Below, one piece after another: positions 44,546-56,026 of a DNA stretch of 64,000 bases. A program made the position numbers and the translations under genes. Within the stretch, counting starts at the first letter, position 1. Every line of letters starts with the position of its first letter. The notes below the pieces were generated by a model. It was given only the letters and a program-made list of their open reading frames with translations, ran no database searches and had not been told where the DNA came from. Source of the stretch: Paralithodes platypus (lineage: Eukaryota > Arthropoda > Malacostraca > Decapoda > Lithodidae); contig CM064481.1 in assembly GCA_032716605.1 (NCBI GenBank), positions 18,408,811 through 18,472,810 of the forward strand, in the 5' to 3' direction.

Positions 44546-45034
44546 TATATATATATTGCTGATACCAATTATTGATCAATATATAGGCTACTTGGTGCGG
44601 AGATATCACTTATTTGGCCAACTGTACTATATTGTGGTGGCCGAAACTATTGTTAGTCGGTTGTAGGCATGTTATGAAATTATTAGTATGGATCTAATGA
44701 TAGGCTACCATTCGATAGCTTAATAATAATAATAATAATATTTATTCAGTTAGCAATTTACAGAGTTGGTACCACATAGTATGTTACAAAAATGACATGT
44801 ACCAGCCTTGCATAATTCCAACTAAGGATAGCTCAATAAGGCCGTTAGGCATATTTCCATTGGGGTCCTTGTGGGATTAGGTTAGCTGGGGAAATGGGGA
44901 GGATAAAGAAATAGATACTTTAGAGAAAGTATTTCTAGGGGATTATTTTAAGATACCTTACATCCTATAGTAAATATCAGTAATCCGTAATCAGTAATCA
45001 TTTCAGTTTGGTTTGTCTATCTCTTATGTCGTAT

Positions 45035-46740
45035 TTAGTAGTAAACATAAGCTTGGTGCTCCCTTCTCGCAGCTGTCCGGTTCAGGTGTTCCTTCAGGCT
45101 ACGTCTGAAGGAATACAGTGTTCTCTTTTCACGGACTGACTGGGGTAGGTCGTTCCAGTCTTTGATGGCAGTGAAGAAGAATGTTTGCTTACCCTGTCCT
45201 TGGATTCTCGGGACCTTAAAATTAAACATCCTGTTTCTTGTATTATGTCCACTCCTCTCATTTGCTTTAACAAAATCATTCTTAGATACTCTGGAGCTCT
45301 GTCATAGAAAATTTTGAAGGCATTAGTGAGCCTGATTTGTTTGGCCCTGTCAGAGACATTGAGCATACCTAGTGACTGAAGTTGTTCCTGGCCAACATGT
45401 GATCTGGGTCCTGGGTTCAGCATGAACCTAACCATTTTATTTTGAGTGACCTGAAGTTTGTGCTGTGCTGATTTAGAGGATGCAGAGTACCAGGATGACA
45501 CAGAATAGTCAAAATGACATTGAACAAGCGCTTGGCAGAGGGTCTTTTTGGTCGCCGCGGGCAAGCATCCCACCTGTCTATACAGGTATTTTATACGTGC
45601 TCTACACTTACTCAGGATAGATTCCAAAATTGTTTCACCTGACAAACTCGCGTCCAGTTTCAGTCCGAGATATTTAACTTGTGACACTGTTGTTATAGGA
45701 ATATCATTACAGTTGACCGAGAAGCCCACAATGTCTTTCAGTTTGCGTTTTGTTCCACATAAGATGGCTTCCGTCTTGCCCAGGTGAAGAGATAGTCTAT
45801 TGTGCACTAGCCATTCACTACATGATGCTAGTTCTTTGGAGAGTGAAGCGGCAATACTTATTGGGTCTTTTCCTGAAACCAGAGGCACGCTGTCGTCTGC
45901 ATACAGTAATAATTTACATGAGACGCTCAGTTCCATGTCGTTCACATAACAGAGAAAGAGTAAGGGACCAAGGATGCTTCCCTGCGGGACCCCACAGTTA
46001 ATTGGCATAGGATCAGATATATTATCATCAATTTTGACTCTTTGGGTTCTACCACTAAGATAAGATTTAAACCAGTTCACAGACCCTATGCCCATTGCTT
46101 GTAGTTTATTACATAGGATATCATGGTCTACTGTGTCAAACGCTTTTTGTAGATCAAGAAGAACCATACCGGTGTAGTTACCTTTAGAAATTTCTTTACG
46201 AATGTGATCCGTTAAGTGGATGAGACAGGAGTCTGTCGAGTACATGCATCTGAAACCTGATTGAAACTTATAGAATAGATCATTTTGTTTGAGGTAGTGT
46301 TCAATTTGGGTGTATACCGCTCTTTCAAGGATTTTAGATACAATACATAATATGCTAACTGGTCTGTAGTTGCCAACTTCTAGTTTATTTCCTTTCTTGA
46401 ATAGAGGGGTTACAATAGCTTCCTTCAGTTCAGCAGGTACAGTGTTGGTGTTAATTGACAAGTTGATGATGTGGGTTAGGGGGCGTGCTATACCAATGGC
46501 TCCATCTCGTAGAAATTTTGCAGGAATTTTGTCTGGTCCTGTGCTCTTATGTACATTTAGGTTAGATAGCTCGTCAAAAGTGTATTTTGGTGTAACATTT
46601 TGCAATCCAAATGTGTTCGGCTGTATGTCTTTATCTCTGTAGAAATTACGAAAGGTGGCCGTTGTTGTCGTGTATTTATTGAGAGGTTGAGGTAGGTTCT
46701 GTGCAAGTGTGTTTGCTATGGAAGTGAAGAAGAAGTTGAA
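45035..46740 (-). pseudogene. LINE-D reverse transcriptase part
   Basis: RT open from about 46605 to 45094: NVHKSTGPDKIPAKF, NYRPVSILCIVSKILE, FYKFQSGFRCMYSTDS, VLLDLQKAFDTVDH, NCGVPQGSILGPLLF and the catalytic LYADDS, followed by KVKYLGLKLD-type and SSWYSASSK segments. A frameshift near 45230 moves the last 60 residues (AIKDWNDLPQSVRE) to another frame. The motif style is L2/CR1-like. Confidence 0.88.
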
Positions 46741-46755
46741 GTAGGTTGAAATTTT

Positions 46756-48349
46756 TCATTTATCGTGGCAAACCTGATCATTAATGGTGAGAGCAATATT
46801 AGTGTTAGACGAATCCCTTGTCTTGTTGCTGTAGCCTGTTGTTTTTAGGTGCCTCCATAGTTTCTTTGGGTTATTCTGATATTCCTCTGCCTTATTGTGA
46901 AAATAATTAGTTTTCGCTGATTTCATTTTCCTACTTAGTTTATTCCTGGCCCTGTTGAACTCATGTTTCAGACCTTGATCCTGTCTATGTTTCGCTAGCC
47001 TTTTTAACAGATTGTCTCTGTGTTCCAGATGGTGTAGTATGTCATTGTTGATCCATGGGTCTGACCTTGCTTTAATTCGTATGTCTTTCAGAGGAGCTAT
47101 TTCGTCTAGGATGTTTGTGATGATGGTTCTGAAGCCAGCCCATGCGTCATTAACGTTTGTACTTCCAAACACTGGAGACCAGTCTGTATTCCATAAAGTG
47201 TCCAGAAATGTTTCCTTATTGTAGTTTCTGAGTGACCTTGTTTTGATAACCTTGTGATTCTCTAGGGTAATTTTTGTGGTTTTCCGTGTGCAATATGTGA
47301 CGAAGTGATCACTTATCCCAGTCTGTATAACCCCTGATTGGGATATTTTGTCCTCTCTGTTACAGTTTATGTGGTCTAATATTGTGGCAGTGTTCTCAGA
47401 GATACGTGTGGGGGTTGTGATGAGTTGTTTGTGATTGTGAATTGTCAGTATATGCCTATATTCTCGTACAAGCCTATCATTTTGTTGTTTGTAACACAGG
47501 TTAAAATCCCCTAGTATGATGGATTCATTCCGAGGGTCTAGCGATGACAAAGTTCGTTCAAATTTGGTCAAGAATTGTGTGTCGGCTGGTGGCCTATAGC
47601 ATACCCCAATTGTGATGGGTCTTGTCCTCGGCAGGTGTAGGTCGATCCACAGAGCTTCGTGATTTTCTACATGGAGGTCGGTCCTAGTTGTGTGTGTGAG
47701 GTTGTTTTTTTACATACAGACATACTCCTCCCCCATGCCTATTGCGATCATTCCTAACCATATTGAAACCTTGAATGTTTATTTCACCATCGTTTATACT
47801 TGAATCCAGCCAGGTTTCTGTGATTGCAATTATTGAAGCTTTGGCCTTATTAGCTAACAAGTTTATTTCTGACAATTTATGGTACATTGATCTGGCGTTA
47901 ATGTGGATAAGATGGAGCCCTTTGTTGGTGAACACTCTGTATTCATCTTTGATTTTGAATGTGTCCTGGCTGGATTCTGAGTTGTTAATACTTGGATCAT
48001 TTACATTAATATTCGGTAATGAATGCAAGGCACACTTATTGCAAAGGAATTCCCGTTCTTCACTGTTGGTCTTCTTAGAGATGCACTTCATGTGAGCTAC
48101 ATGTTTACACTTTACACAGTTTTGGATCTTCTGACGTCGTGTTATGAGTGATTCACAAATAAAACAAATGGTTTCGCGATGTTGTACAGCTGAGTTCCTA
48201 CATTTAACACATTCAATTTCGTTTCTACTGTTAACGTAAGTACATCGGTTATGAACAATTTCATTACAACTGTTGCATTGTAAAAGTGAACTCCTATTGT
48301 TGAAACCAATATTACAGACTATACATAGTTTTTTCTTACTGTTTATCAT
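46756..48349 (-). pseudogene. LINE-D PHD-like zinc fingers and endonuclease
   Basis: From the ATG at 48349: two Cys/His clusters (CIVCNIGFNNRSSLLQCNSC onward; then CFICES, CVKCKHVAHMKC and CNKC) in a PHD/RING-like C4HC3 arrangement, about residues 8-105. An APE-type endonuclease follows: LIHINARSMYHKL, IIAITETWL, then, after a frameshift near 47700, VCYRPPAD, ILGDFNLCYKQ and ISDHFVTY. A stop at about 46756 precedes the RT. N-terminal PHD-like fingers fused to the endonuclease are known from some CR1/L2-type LINEs and may bind chromatin. Confidence 0.85.
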
Positions 48350-49407
48350 ACGACTGGTTTGGTCCGCGTCGATCAGCTGTTTGTGCGAGAGAGGGTAGGG
48401 AGGGTAGGGTAGGTTAATGAATACTCTTCATAATGAGAATGTTTATAATTGGTGCCACTCAATACATATATACATATATAATATCGCCAGGGAGCTTTTA
48501 TACGAATAAGGAATAATGAAACGGGAACCAACTTTAATCTTCGTAATTAGATGCTTATAATCGGTGCCACTCAATACGAAAAGTATTGCCCAGGGAGTGT
48601 TAATAATTCGAATAAGGAATAGGGAAACGGGAAACGGGACGAACTTCAGCCGGGTCCGAAACTCTTACTGAAGATGAAATAGAGCGTGACACTATGATCT
48701 GGCAACAGTGTCATTCAGGAAATGGTCGTCACACTTTCTTCAGGATTAGTTAATGGATAGTTTTGTTTATCTATGTGTTGTGTGAGCCTTTCAGTAAATG
48801 GTACACAAATTATTAGGTAAGATGCGTTGTATTGGATGTTTATGGGTAATAGTAGAATAGTAGCACTAATACTCTCCACCTGCTAAAAGAAGTGCTTGTA
48901 CAACCTAATACCTAAATTCAACAAGACTACATCGGCCTTATTTACCATGTTTTGTGTTTCTTTCTTCAAGGAATCTAGAGTGTTTCATAGTTGTCTGGCA
49001 TGGTTTGAGTGGAGGATTTGGTAAACCTGACTTTTTGGACCGACAGCGATTTCAGTAAGTTTTATTTTGTTTTTTGTAATTTTTCCTTCAGATATAGCCT
49101 AGTGTTGTTTTATACTGAAGAGGAGCTGAAATGAGTATTTACCCATTATCCAACAATCTAAAAACACGCCCCCCACTAGTGGGGAGGGCTATGAAGTTCA
49201 GGGAAAATGAGGGGTTAAAAGGGTAAAAATACAATAATATAGCGTTTTGTATCAAAACTTGGCTCGGGTTTTCCCAAATTACAAACCCATACAACCCAAT
49301 TTTGTGAATACCCGAGCCAACTTTTGACGAAAGCTGGCTCGGATTTCACGGGGTGGAGTTGGTAGCCTAATATTTCATGTTATAAAAATAGTCAACTTTG
49401 GGAAGAC
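48350..49407. other. Non-coding spacer with ~115 bp tandem duplication
   Basis: No ORF of note. A duplicated unit (ggtgccactcaatac and cgaataaggaat as landmarks) occupies about 48441-48540 and 48552-48650. At 49130-49215 a block with cccattatccaacaatct and gtggggagggctatgaagt begins the composite repeat found again at 51.48, 53.33 and 54.65 kb. Confidence 0.6.
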
Positions 49408-49711
49408 ATTAGCCTAACCTATCCTAGTATTATGGGTGGGGGCTGCCGCCCACCCCCGCTAGTTGGGTTAGATTTTTTTTTTTTTTTTTTTTTTTTAATG
49501 TTCTAGGCTATTAGCCTAACCTAACAACCTTACCTAACCTAACCTAGTATATGGGTGGGGGCTGCTTCCCCCACCCCCCCCCGCTGGTTGGGTTACTTTT
49601 TTTTTTTTTTTTTTTTTATATGTGCTAGGCTATTAGCCTAACTTAACCTAACCTAACCTAACCTAGTATATGGGTGGGGGCTGCCGCCCCCACACCCCCG
49701 CTGGTTGGGTA
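49408..49711. repeat. Three tandem units: telomere-type (CCTAA)n plus GC hairpin
   Basis: Units at 49408-49470, 49511-49595 and 49631-49711 each combine cctaacctaacct-type pentamers (arthropod TTAGG complement), ctagtatatgggtggggg and a GC-rich hairpin (tgggggc/gcccccac arms, best in unit 3), then gctggttgggt. Poly-T runs of about 20 separate the units. Further copies are at 53428-53512 and 54762-54842. Confidence 0.85.
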
Positions 49712-49808
49712 CTGGCTGAAAAACTTATTGTTTTACAGTAGCCTAGGCCTATACATGTATTTTAGCGTTTTTGTTTTTTTCTCCCTTATAATACATTTCA
49801 GCTCTTAA

Positions 49809-50417
49809 CCCGGGAGCTGCGGGGAGACTCTTAAGAGTTCCCCCGGCGCACTGCGGGGAGACTCTTAAGAGTCAGAGAAAAAAAAATCAACTTTTGACAT
49901 CGAAAAAAAAATATTTGTTTATTTTTTTTTTTTTATTGGCCCCTGGGCCATGCAAAATCTCAGTCCTCTACCTCCCCTCCTTCCCCACTTTCCTTCCTTC
50001 AGTTATCACCTATTTTCCCTGTTATTCCCTTATTCTGAGGTATATTTTCGTGCTAACATTAGAAATCCGATTGGAGGGTGTGGTCATCACTGATAGCAAG
50101 CGAGTGCAAGAGAGAGAGAGAGAGAGTATCGATCGACTGTGTCTCAGTGGCCTTGGGGGAAATTGGCGGGAAAGCAGATTGCCTCACCCATACATTATAC
50201 AACTCGCGGGCTATATCTCCGATTTTGACCATCCAAACGCTGTTTCACTCGTTTTATTGTTGTTTCAGGTTAATACCTTTATAATCAACCCATAATAGGC
50301 GCATATGGATAAGTATTAATGCTATTAATGGCACAATGAATATTTTAGTGACGGAAACACCTCAAATACGTCAGCACAGGGGGACGTTTCCAATTACCCC
50401 CATGCGCACTTCAGAGG
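49809..50417 (+). mobile_element. TTAA MITE family X, copy 1 (609 bp)
   Basis: TTAA lies at 49805-49808 and 50418-50421. The left end CCCGGGAGCTGCGGGGAG is followed by two copies of gcggggagactcttaagag; the right end, read inward, is CCTCTGAAGTGCGC. Non-coding, with a (GA)n tract at 50108-50127. Interior blocks match copies 2 and 3. Confidence 0.88.
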
Positions 50418-50421
50418 TTAA

Positions 50422-51767
50422 TGCCATATATAGCAATGATGTATATGCTCTACCGGACCTATTAGGCCTAAACAGATCGATGGGCTAACTGTCGGTCCAA
50501 AACATCAGTATAACCGAGGATTTGCATAAACCTATCCATTATCTATCAATCTGAATTCTGAAGATACAGCATCAAATTGTGCCATTTATTGGGTGAATCG
50601 CGATTTTACAGTAGGTAAGGGAAATTGTGGGGTACATTGGATACACGATGGGTTGAGGGGGGCGTTGGCCCCCCTCACCACCCCCTTGATTTATTGTCAT
50701 CCTCATATATGTAGATCTGTAAGGGGGCAAAAACAGGTTGCCGCTATTTCGTTTTTGTGAGCAGCCTAACGCTCATGCCATTTATTGGGTGAATCGCACT
50801 CACCGCATCTTTCAAAACAAGAAGAAGAAGGACGAAGGATTCATTGTGCGCAATGCTTTGTTTACTTATTATTTTTGTGTCATTTTTCGGTGAAGGCTAA
50901 TCAGGTTTTTCAAGTGTCGATAACGAAATTCCTCCATGCTGACTATAATGAGAAAAATATGGCGAGTCTATTGGTCCCTATTTTCCCTAATAAATTGTTT
51001 CTAATAAGGCGGATGTAGTGTCCTTGAAGATTATCATTTTCTTTTGCTGCGCGATTTTGGGCGTTTTTCATTCCTGTAGTAACCTAGGCCTATTTTTTAG
51101 AAATTTGGGCAAGAATGTTAAGAACGGGCGTACCGCCATCATTGTTTACACTACGTGTAGTGGCGTCGGACATTTGCCATCATGTTCCCGTCTATTTTGA
51201 CTGCCTTTGGATATAATGGAATTATTTTATTTTAAATTAATACCACAAATTTTCTGAGTGTTTTTTTAACCCGCTGAGTACCAGCCATGACCTGCTGATT
51301 CTGATTTTTTTTTTTTTTCCAGAAACAATAGCGAATGGGTTAGGAATGAAGGAAAAACCACGGTAAGATCCTATGTAGTGGTAGTCACCGTATTTTGTTT
51401 GCCCATTAACTAAGAATCCTTATTTATATCCTCATATCTCTTAGTTATTTTCTTCACTTACCGGTACCTCAACAATACTAAACCCCGATAGCTGGGGAGG
51501 GTATGAAATATATCAGGGAAAGAGAGGGGTTGAAATACGGCGATTAACTAGAATATAGCCATCTTGATTAACCAAGCCAAGACGTTGTGTATCCTTGCTT
51601 GTGATTGGTTGTTAACTATCGTGACGTCATCAGCCAAGGCGGGCCTCAGCGATGACGTCATTCCAGCCCTCGCCCAACATGTCGTCATTACACCCGCTTA
51701 ACCCATCAGACCCAGAAGGGCTCTTAAACACCCATAAAAAACACACCCGAGCTACCCGGAAGGGCTC
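50422..51767. other. Non-coding repeat mosaic
   Basis: No gene. A block at about 50636-50700 with ggatacacgatgggttgag and a G-run/C-run hairpin recurs at 52973-53040. A block ending ttaataccacaaattttctg (about 51236) recurs at 53265 and, inverted, near 54505. Two CRE octamers TGACGTCA are at 51622-51629 and 51653-51660. Confidence 0.6.
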
Positions 51768-52663
51768 TTAACCCTTCCTACCCGGGCTGTCTTACCCAAT
51801 GACGGTCGCCCCTACCCGGGCGAAATGGCTGAAAAACGTCTAGGCCTAGGCTACTGTATTTATGTTTATTTTCACTGCTAGAACTTTCCCACCCATCTAT
51901 AATCGTAGTGTGGTTTTCAATCTGTATTTTGGCATTGAGTAGAGCTCTGTAAGTCAACTGGTTCAGTTGTGATGACAATTTCAGTGGAGCCAATATTGCA
52001 GAGATGTTGCCAATATGGGGGCTTTTCAGACACTAATTTCGTCATGACGTCAGAACAATAACATTGAGGAGTCTTCTCCTTCTTGTTTTCGGAGGTGCGG
52101 TGACAAACGCTTGGGTTTGTTGACATACGTCGTACGCACGGCGTTCAGACCAAGCTTAATTAGGCTATTAAGCTGCTGCCTTAGGTAAGGCATACCGGGT
52201 AGCGGCCCTTCTTTCGAGCTGTCCTTACCTAAGGCAGACCGGGTAGGAAGGGTTAAACACCCATGAGCTCTAAGCTTGGTGTGCGAGGCGTACGTCCGAC
52301 GCATGTAAACAACAGCCGGCTGGACCGACGCCCCGCATCTCCGGCCACAAGAAGGAGTGCGTCGCTTGTTCGTGTGTGCCTGTATGTTATTGTTAAGTAT
52401 CGAAAAGTAGTGTAAAGTGGCTGTTTTTGCCATAAAGTTATCTCCAATGAAATCATCATCACAACTGAACCAGTTGACTTAGAGAGCTCTACTTAACGCT
52501 ATTCTACAGGTACGAAACACATCTACTCTTGGGGATGCGCGGGAATGCGGAAGCAAGCCAAATAACAAAGATGCGGTAGCCTAGGCGTAGACGTTTTTCG
52601 GCCAAAACCCCCGGATTTCGGGGAATATATATGGAATACATAGCCGGGGCTGGAGGGTTAATC
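51768..52663. mobile_element. Foldback element, ~0.9 kb imperfect palindrome with TTAA ends
   Basis: The left arm (about 51816-52206) and right arm (about 52210-52611) are inverted copies. Matched anchors are 51939-51990 with 52440-52490, 52071-52115 with 52315-52370, 52118-52160 with 52271-52311, and ctgccttaggtaagg at about 52172 with its complement at about 52224. The outer ends are TTAACCCTTCCTACCCGGG on the left and, read inward from the right, TTAACCCTCCAGCCCCGG. A third TTAACCCTTCCTACCCGG-like end lies inverted at about 52237-52256. The arms differ at many sites, so it is not an assembly artefact of identical arms. No coding capacity. Confidence 0.75.
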
Positions 52664-53524
52664 TTACACCCGGTTAATTTTACATCAGCGGTGTACCTGT
52701 TTCACACAACGTGTATTATAATGTCATTTGTGCACTGTGTAATTTGCGTCTTGATATTCAGTGTTTCTATTTATCAATACTAATTAGTATTCACCCCCCC
52801 CCCCCATATTTGGCTCGTGAACGGTAAGGTTAATCTGCGAGAGCGGTATCGTCCCAAGATGAACTGATATATTGCTAATTATAGGGAATAGGCTCGAACC
52901 CTTATTTTTCATGTTTTTTCTCCAGATTTTGAGAAATGAGTGTATTCATGGTCTTAGTTATAATGCCAATGTTGGATACACGATGGGTTGAGGGGGGCTT
53001 TGCCCCCCCTCACTCCCCCCATGAATTATTGAAATCATCATCTATGTTGCCAGCAGGGGGTAAATATTGATTATACTGCATAAAGAAGGCGTTTGTAAAC
53101 AGTGAGGATGTCCGAAAGAGCTCTGAGATTGATTAGAATGGGCATTTTTTCGGTCAATATTAAGGAGACGGACCACAGCTATTTTCAAGGATTTTTTTTT
53201 GTGTGGATGTTATTTATATGATTTATAAGGTTTCTATAATAAAATTTGGGAATTTTTTTATTTTAATACCACAAATTTTCCGAGTGTTTTTTATAAACAA
53301 AATTGGTCATTTGCATCAATATATAGTGTTTGTAATTAATTAGAAATCTCGGTAAAACATATTTTCCCCATTAGGCCTATCGATCGATGTTGAGACACGC
53401 TCGCTCCCCAATAGTGATTTGAAAAGACATTAGCCTAACCTAACAACATTACCTAACCTAACCTAGTATTATGGGTGGGGGCTGCTGCCCCCACACCCCC
53501 GCTGGTTGAGTACTAATCCCTTAA
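52664..53524. other. Non-coding repeat mosaic with fourth telomere-type unit
   Basis: No gene. It contains a poly-C run (52794-52805), the ggatacacgatgggttgag hairpin block (52973-53040), the taccacaaattttccgagtg block (about 53267) and a telomere-type unit at 53428-53512, preceded by the same anchor sequences as the other units. Confidence 0.6.
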
Positions 53525-54123
53525 CCTAAGAAGTGCGCATGGGGGGTATGAGACACCACACTCCTGTGCTGACGTATTTGAGCTGTCCCCATCACTAACA
53601 TCGTTATTTTACCATAAATAGCATTAATACTTATCCATATGCGCCTATTATAGGTTGATTATAAAGGTATTAACCTGTTACAACAATAAAACAAGTGGAA
53701 ACAGTGTTTGGATGGTCAAAATCGGCGATACAGGCCGGGAGTTACATAATGTATGGCTGAGGCAACCTCCCTGCCCTCCACCCCTCCCCTTGTCTGGAGA
53801 GACACTGTTCCGCAATAGTCTCTCTCGCTTTTTCCCACGCTTGGTAACAGTGATGACAACGCCCTGCTACCAACTCGCTAATGTTAGCACGAAAATAAAC
53901 CACAGAATAAGGGAATGACAGGGAAAATAGGTGATAACTGAAGGAGGGGAGGTGGAGGAGTGATATTTGGCATGGCCCAGGGGCAAACGCAAACAAAATA
54001 AAATAAAAACAAAAACAACAATTTTTTTTTGGGTGTTTTAAATGGATTTTTTTTTTCCTTTACTCTTAAGAGTTCCCGCAGTCCGCCGGGGGAACTCTTA
54101 AGAGTCTCCCCGCTGTTCCCGGG
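53525..54123 (-). mobile_element. TTAA MITE family X, copy 2 (599 bp), inverted
   Basis: TTAA lies at 53521-53524 and 54124-54127. The left end CCTAAGAAGTGCGC corresponds to the right end of copies 1 and 3; the right end holds the paired actcttaagag boxes and CCCGGG next to TTAA. Opposite orientation to copies 1 and 3. Non-coding. Confidence 0.88.
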
Positions 54124-55208
54124 TTAAAAAAAAAAAAAAAATGGCTGTCAATTATATGAAGGTGAAAGAAAAGTCTATGAAGTCTACGGTGTTTACTCTG
54201 CAATCTTCAGCTTGATTGTACATTGATAATGGGAAAGTACCGTATTGACAACCTTGTTACGAAAATTAAATTTTAGTACCATAGGCCTACTTTTATATTA
54301 GGTTTTTCCGAGGGTTTAACACATTTTCATATGATGTTTAGAGCTATCGATGACTGAAAGTACCGTATTGACAACCTTATTACGAAAAAGAAATTTTAGT
54401 ACCATACAGTACTTTTTTATTAGGTTTTGCCGAGGGTTAAACAAAAAAATCTTATGATGTTTAGAGCATATAGATTCATTATTTATCTTCAAATACAGTA
54501 TATTAACAAAATTTGTGGTATTAAAATAACATTAAACCAAAATTTGTTCATGGAAATTAGGGAAAATATCAAGGAAACTGGCCAACTTTTATTTCGTGAT
54601 TTTTGTTTTTTTTGGTTTTAGCTAGTTTTCATCATTATACAGTGGTTGTCATTAATTAGAATCTCCGGAAAAACGTTTTCCCCATTATCCAACAATCTTA
54701 AGATACGGCCCCCGATAGTGGGGAGGGCTATGAAGTACTGTACAGGGATATTGAGGGGTAATATTAGCGTAACCTAACAACCTTACCTTACCTAACCTAG
54801 TATATTAGGTGGGGGCTGCCGCCCCCACACCCCTGCTGGTTTGGTATTTAATTAATAAAAGATTGACGGTCGCCAAAAGAGGTAATTGTAAGAGTGAGAG
54901 AACTCTATTTCTTATTGTTAATCTGGCAACCTCTGCGTCATATGAGTCTGAAGGGGTTAAGTGGGCTAAGAGTTAATCAACATGGCTAAATTGCAGATAA
55001 TGTTTCAACATCACTTTTTCTTTGATATAATTCATGCCCTCTGCACCTATAGGGGTTATTATTGACGAGGTAAGTGAAGGAAATAAGTCTGTATTGACGA
55101 TATACATTAAAGATTCCGTGGTAAACGTAGCCTAGGCTTGGACCCAAATAACGACGGTATAAAACCCTTACCCTTGGTGTACTGGAGAATAATGGTCTGC
55201 AGCCAAAT
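54124..55208. other. Non-coding spacer with ~125 bp tandem duplication and fifth telomere-type unit
   Basis: Tandem units start near 54236 and 54358 (landmarks agtaccgtattgacaacctt and catatgatgtttagagc). At 54640-54842 the composite repeat returns, ending in cctaacctagtatattaggt and the GC hairpin. No gene is seen up to the DIRS-1 terminus. Confidence 0.65.
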
Positions 55209-55554
55209 GGGAGGTTTGACGTACCTCCCAACCTACCAAATAGGAAAACCTACTATTTGGTAGTAGTCTTGGAAAATCCAACGTCAAGGCTATTAACCTA
55301 ATTGCAATGACGACTTGTCTATTTTGACTGCTATGTCGTCATTCCAACCGCGGTTAAAAAGAAAACGTCTAGAGTCTACTCCTTATCTTGCTCTAGGAGA
55401 CGTTGTACATTAACCAAAACTACCACCGAAGGTGAAAAAAGCATAGAAGAGAAGAAAAAGGGGTTTACCTTAGTTACCGCTTAAGGCCCATCCTGTGTTC
55501 CGTCATGTGCAGATCCCTGTCGAACGTGCGCATGAGCGACCCTCTCTTGTCATC
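55209..55554. repeat. DIRS-1 left terminal repeat (3' end) with 53-bp hairpin extension
   Basis: Bases 55262-55554 are the near-exact reverse complement of 62982-63275. The outer 53 bp (55209-55261) have no counterpart in the right repeat and contain two inverted pairs, gggaggt/acctccc and accaaatag/ctatttggt. Unequal terminal repeats are a known feature of DIRS elements. Confidence 0.93.
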
Positions 55555-55617
55555 ACATCTCACGTCAGCAGAAGAACGCGGATGGGCAGGGGTCCGGCGT
55601 GAGGGAGGGTATTATGT

Positions 55618-55730
55618 ACGTTGGATTTTCCAAGACTACTACCAAATAGTAGGTTTTCCTATTTGGTAGGTTGGGAGGTACGTCAAACCTCCCAATTTGT
55701 TAGTAGTCTTGGCAAATCCAACGTCAAGGC
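55618..55730. repeat. DIRS-1 internal complementary region
   Basis: Bases 55620-55693 are the reverse complement of the left end (55209-55282). Bases 55694-55730 are the reverse complement of the right end (63246-63282). The segment is therefore a copy of both element ends fused, reading through cctccc|aatttg, as expected of a template that joins the termini of a circular intermediate. Confidence 0.93.
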
Positions 55731-56026
55731 TGCATAACAAATAGGAGGAGGACATCCAAGCCCAACCTACCAAAAAAAACCAATGCATAAAACAAAATTA
55801 CGAATGACAAAGACACAATGTAAACAAGAGAGTTTAATAAAAGAGTGAAAAACTGAGGAGTAGCTAAAAAGAACAGTTTTAACACATGCCCGTCATTCAT
55901 AGTAATGCAAAAACATAGACTTGTCTGAAACCAAAAAGGTACTGTACCCAAAATCCCTTTTCTTCAAAAACCAACAAAAACACTGAACACAAGAACAAAA
56001 CACAATTTTCAATGTGGCAAAAACAC

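Larger units (their letters stand above)
44720..48349 (-). mobile_element. LINE-D, near full length, (AAT)n tail
   Basis: A minus-strand non-LTR element. The 3' tail is (AAT)n at 44724-44741; the 3'UTR (about 44745-45030) matches the fragment in front of the kinase-like gene. ORF2 runs from the ATG at 48349. The 5' end is at or beyond 48349; no ORF1 is recognised upstream. Two frameshifts and one stop interrupt an otherwise complete ORF2. Confidence 0.85.

Noticed and set aside
49408..49711. A true chromosome end or telomere
   Set aside because: The pentamer runs are short, interrupted and part of a repeated compound unit, with transposon sequence continuing on both sides.
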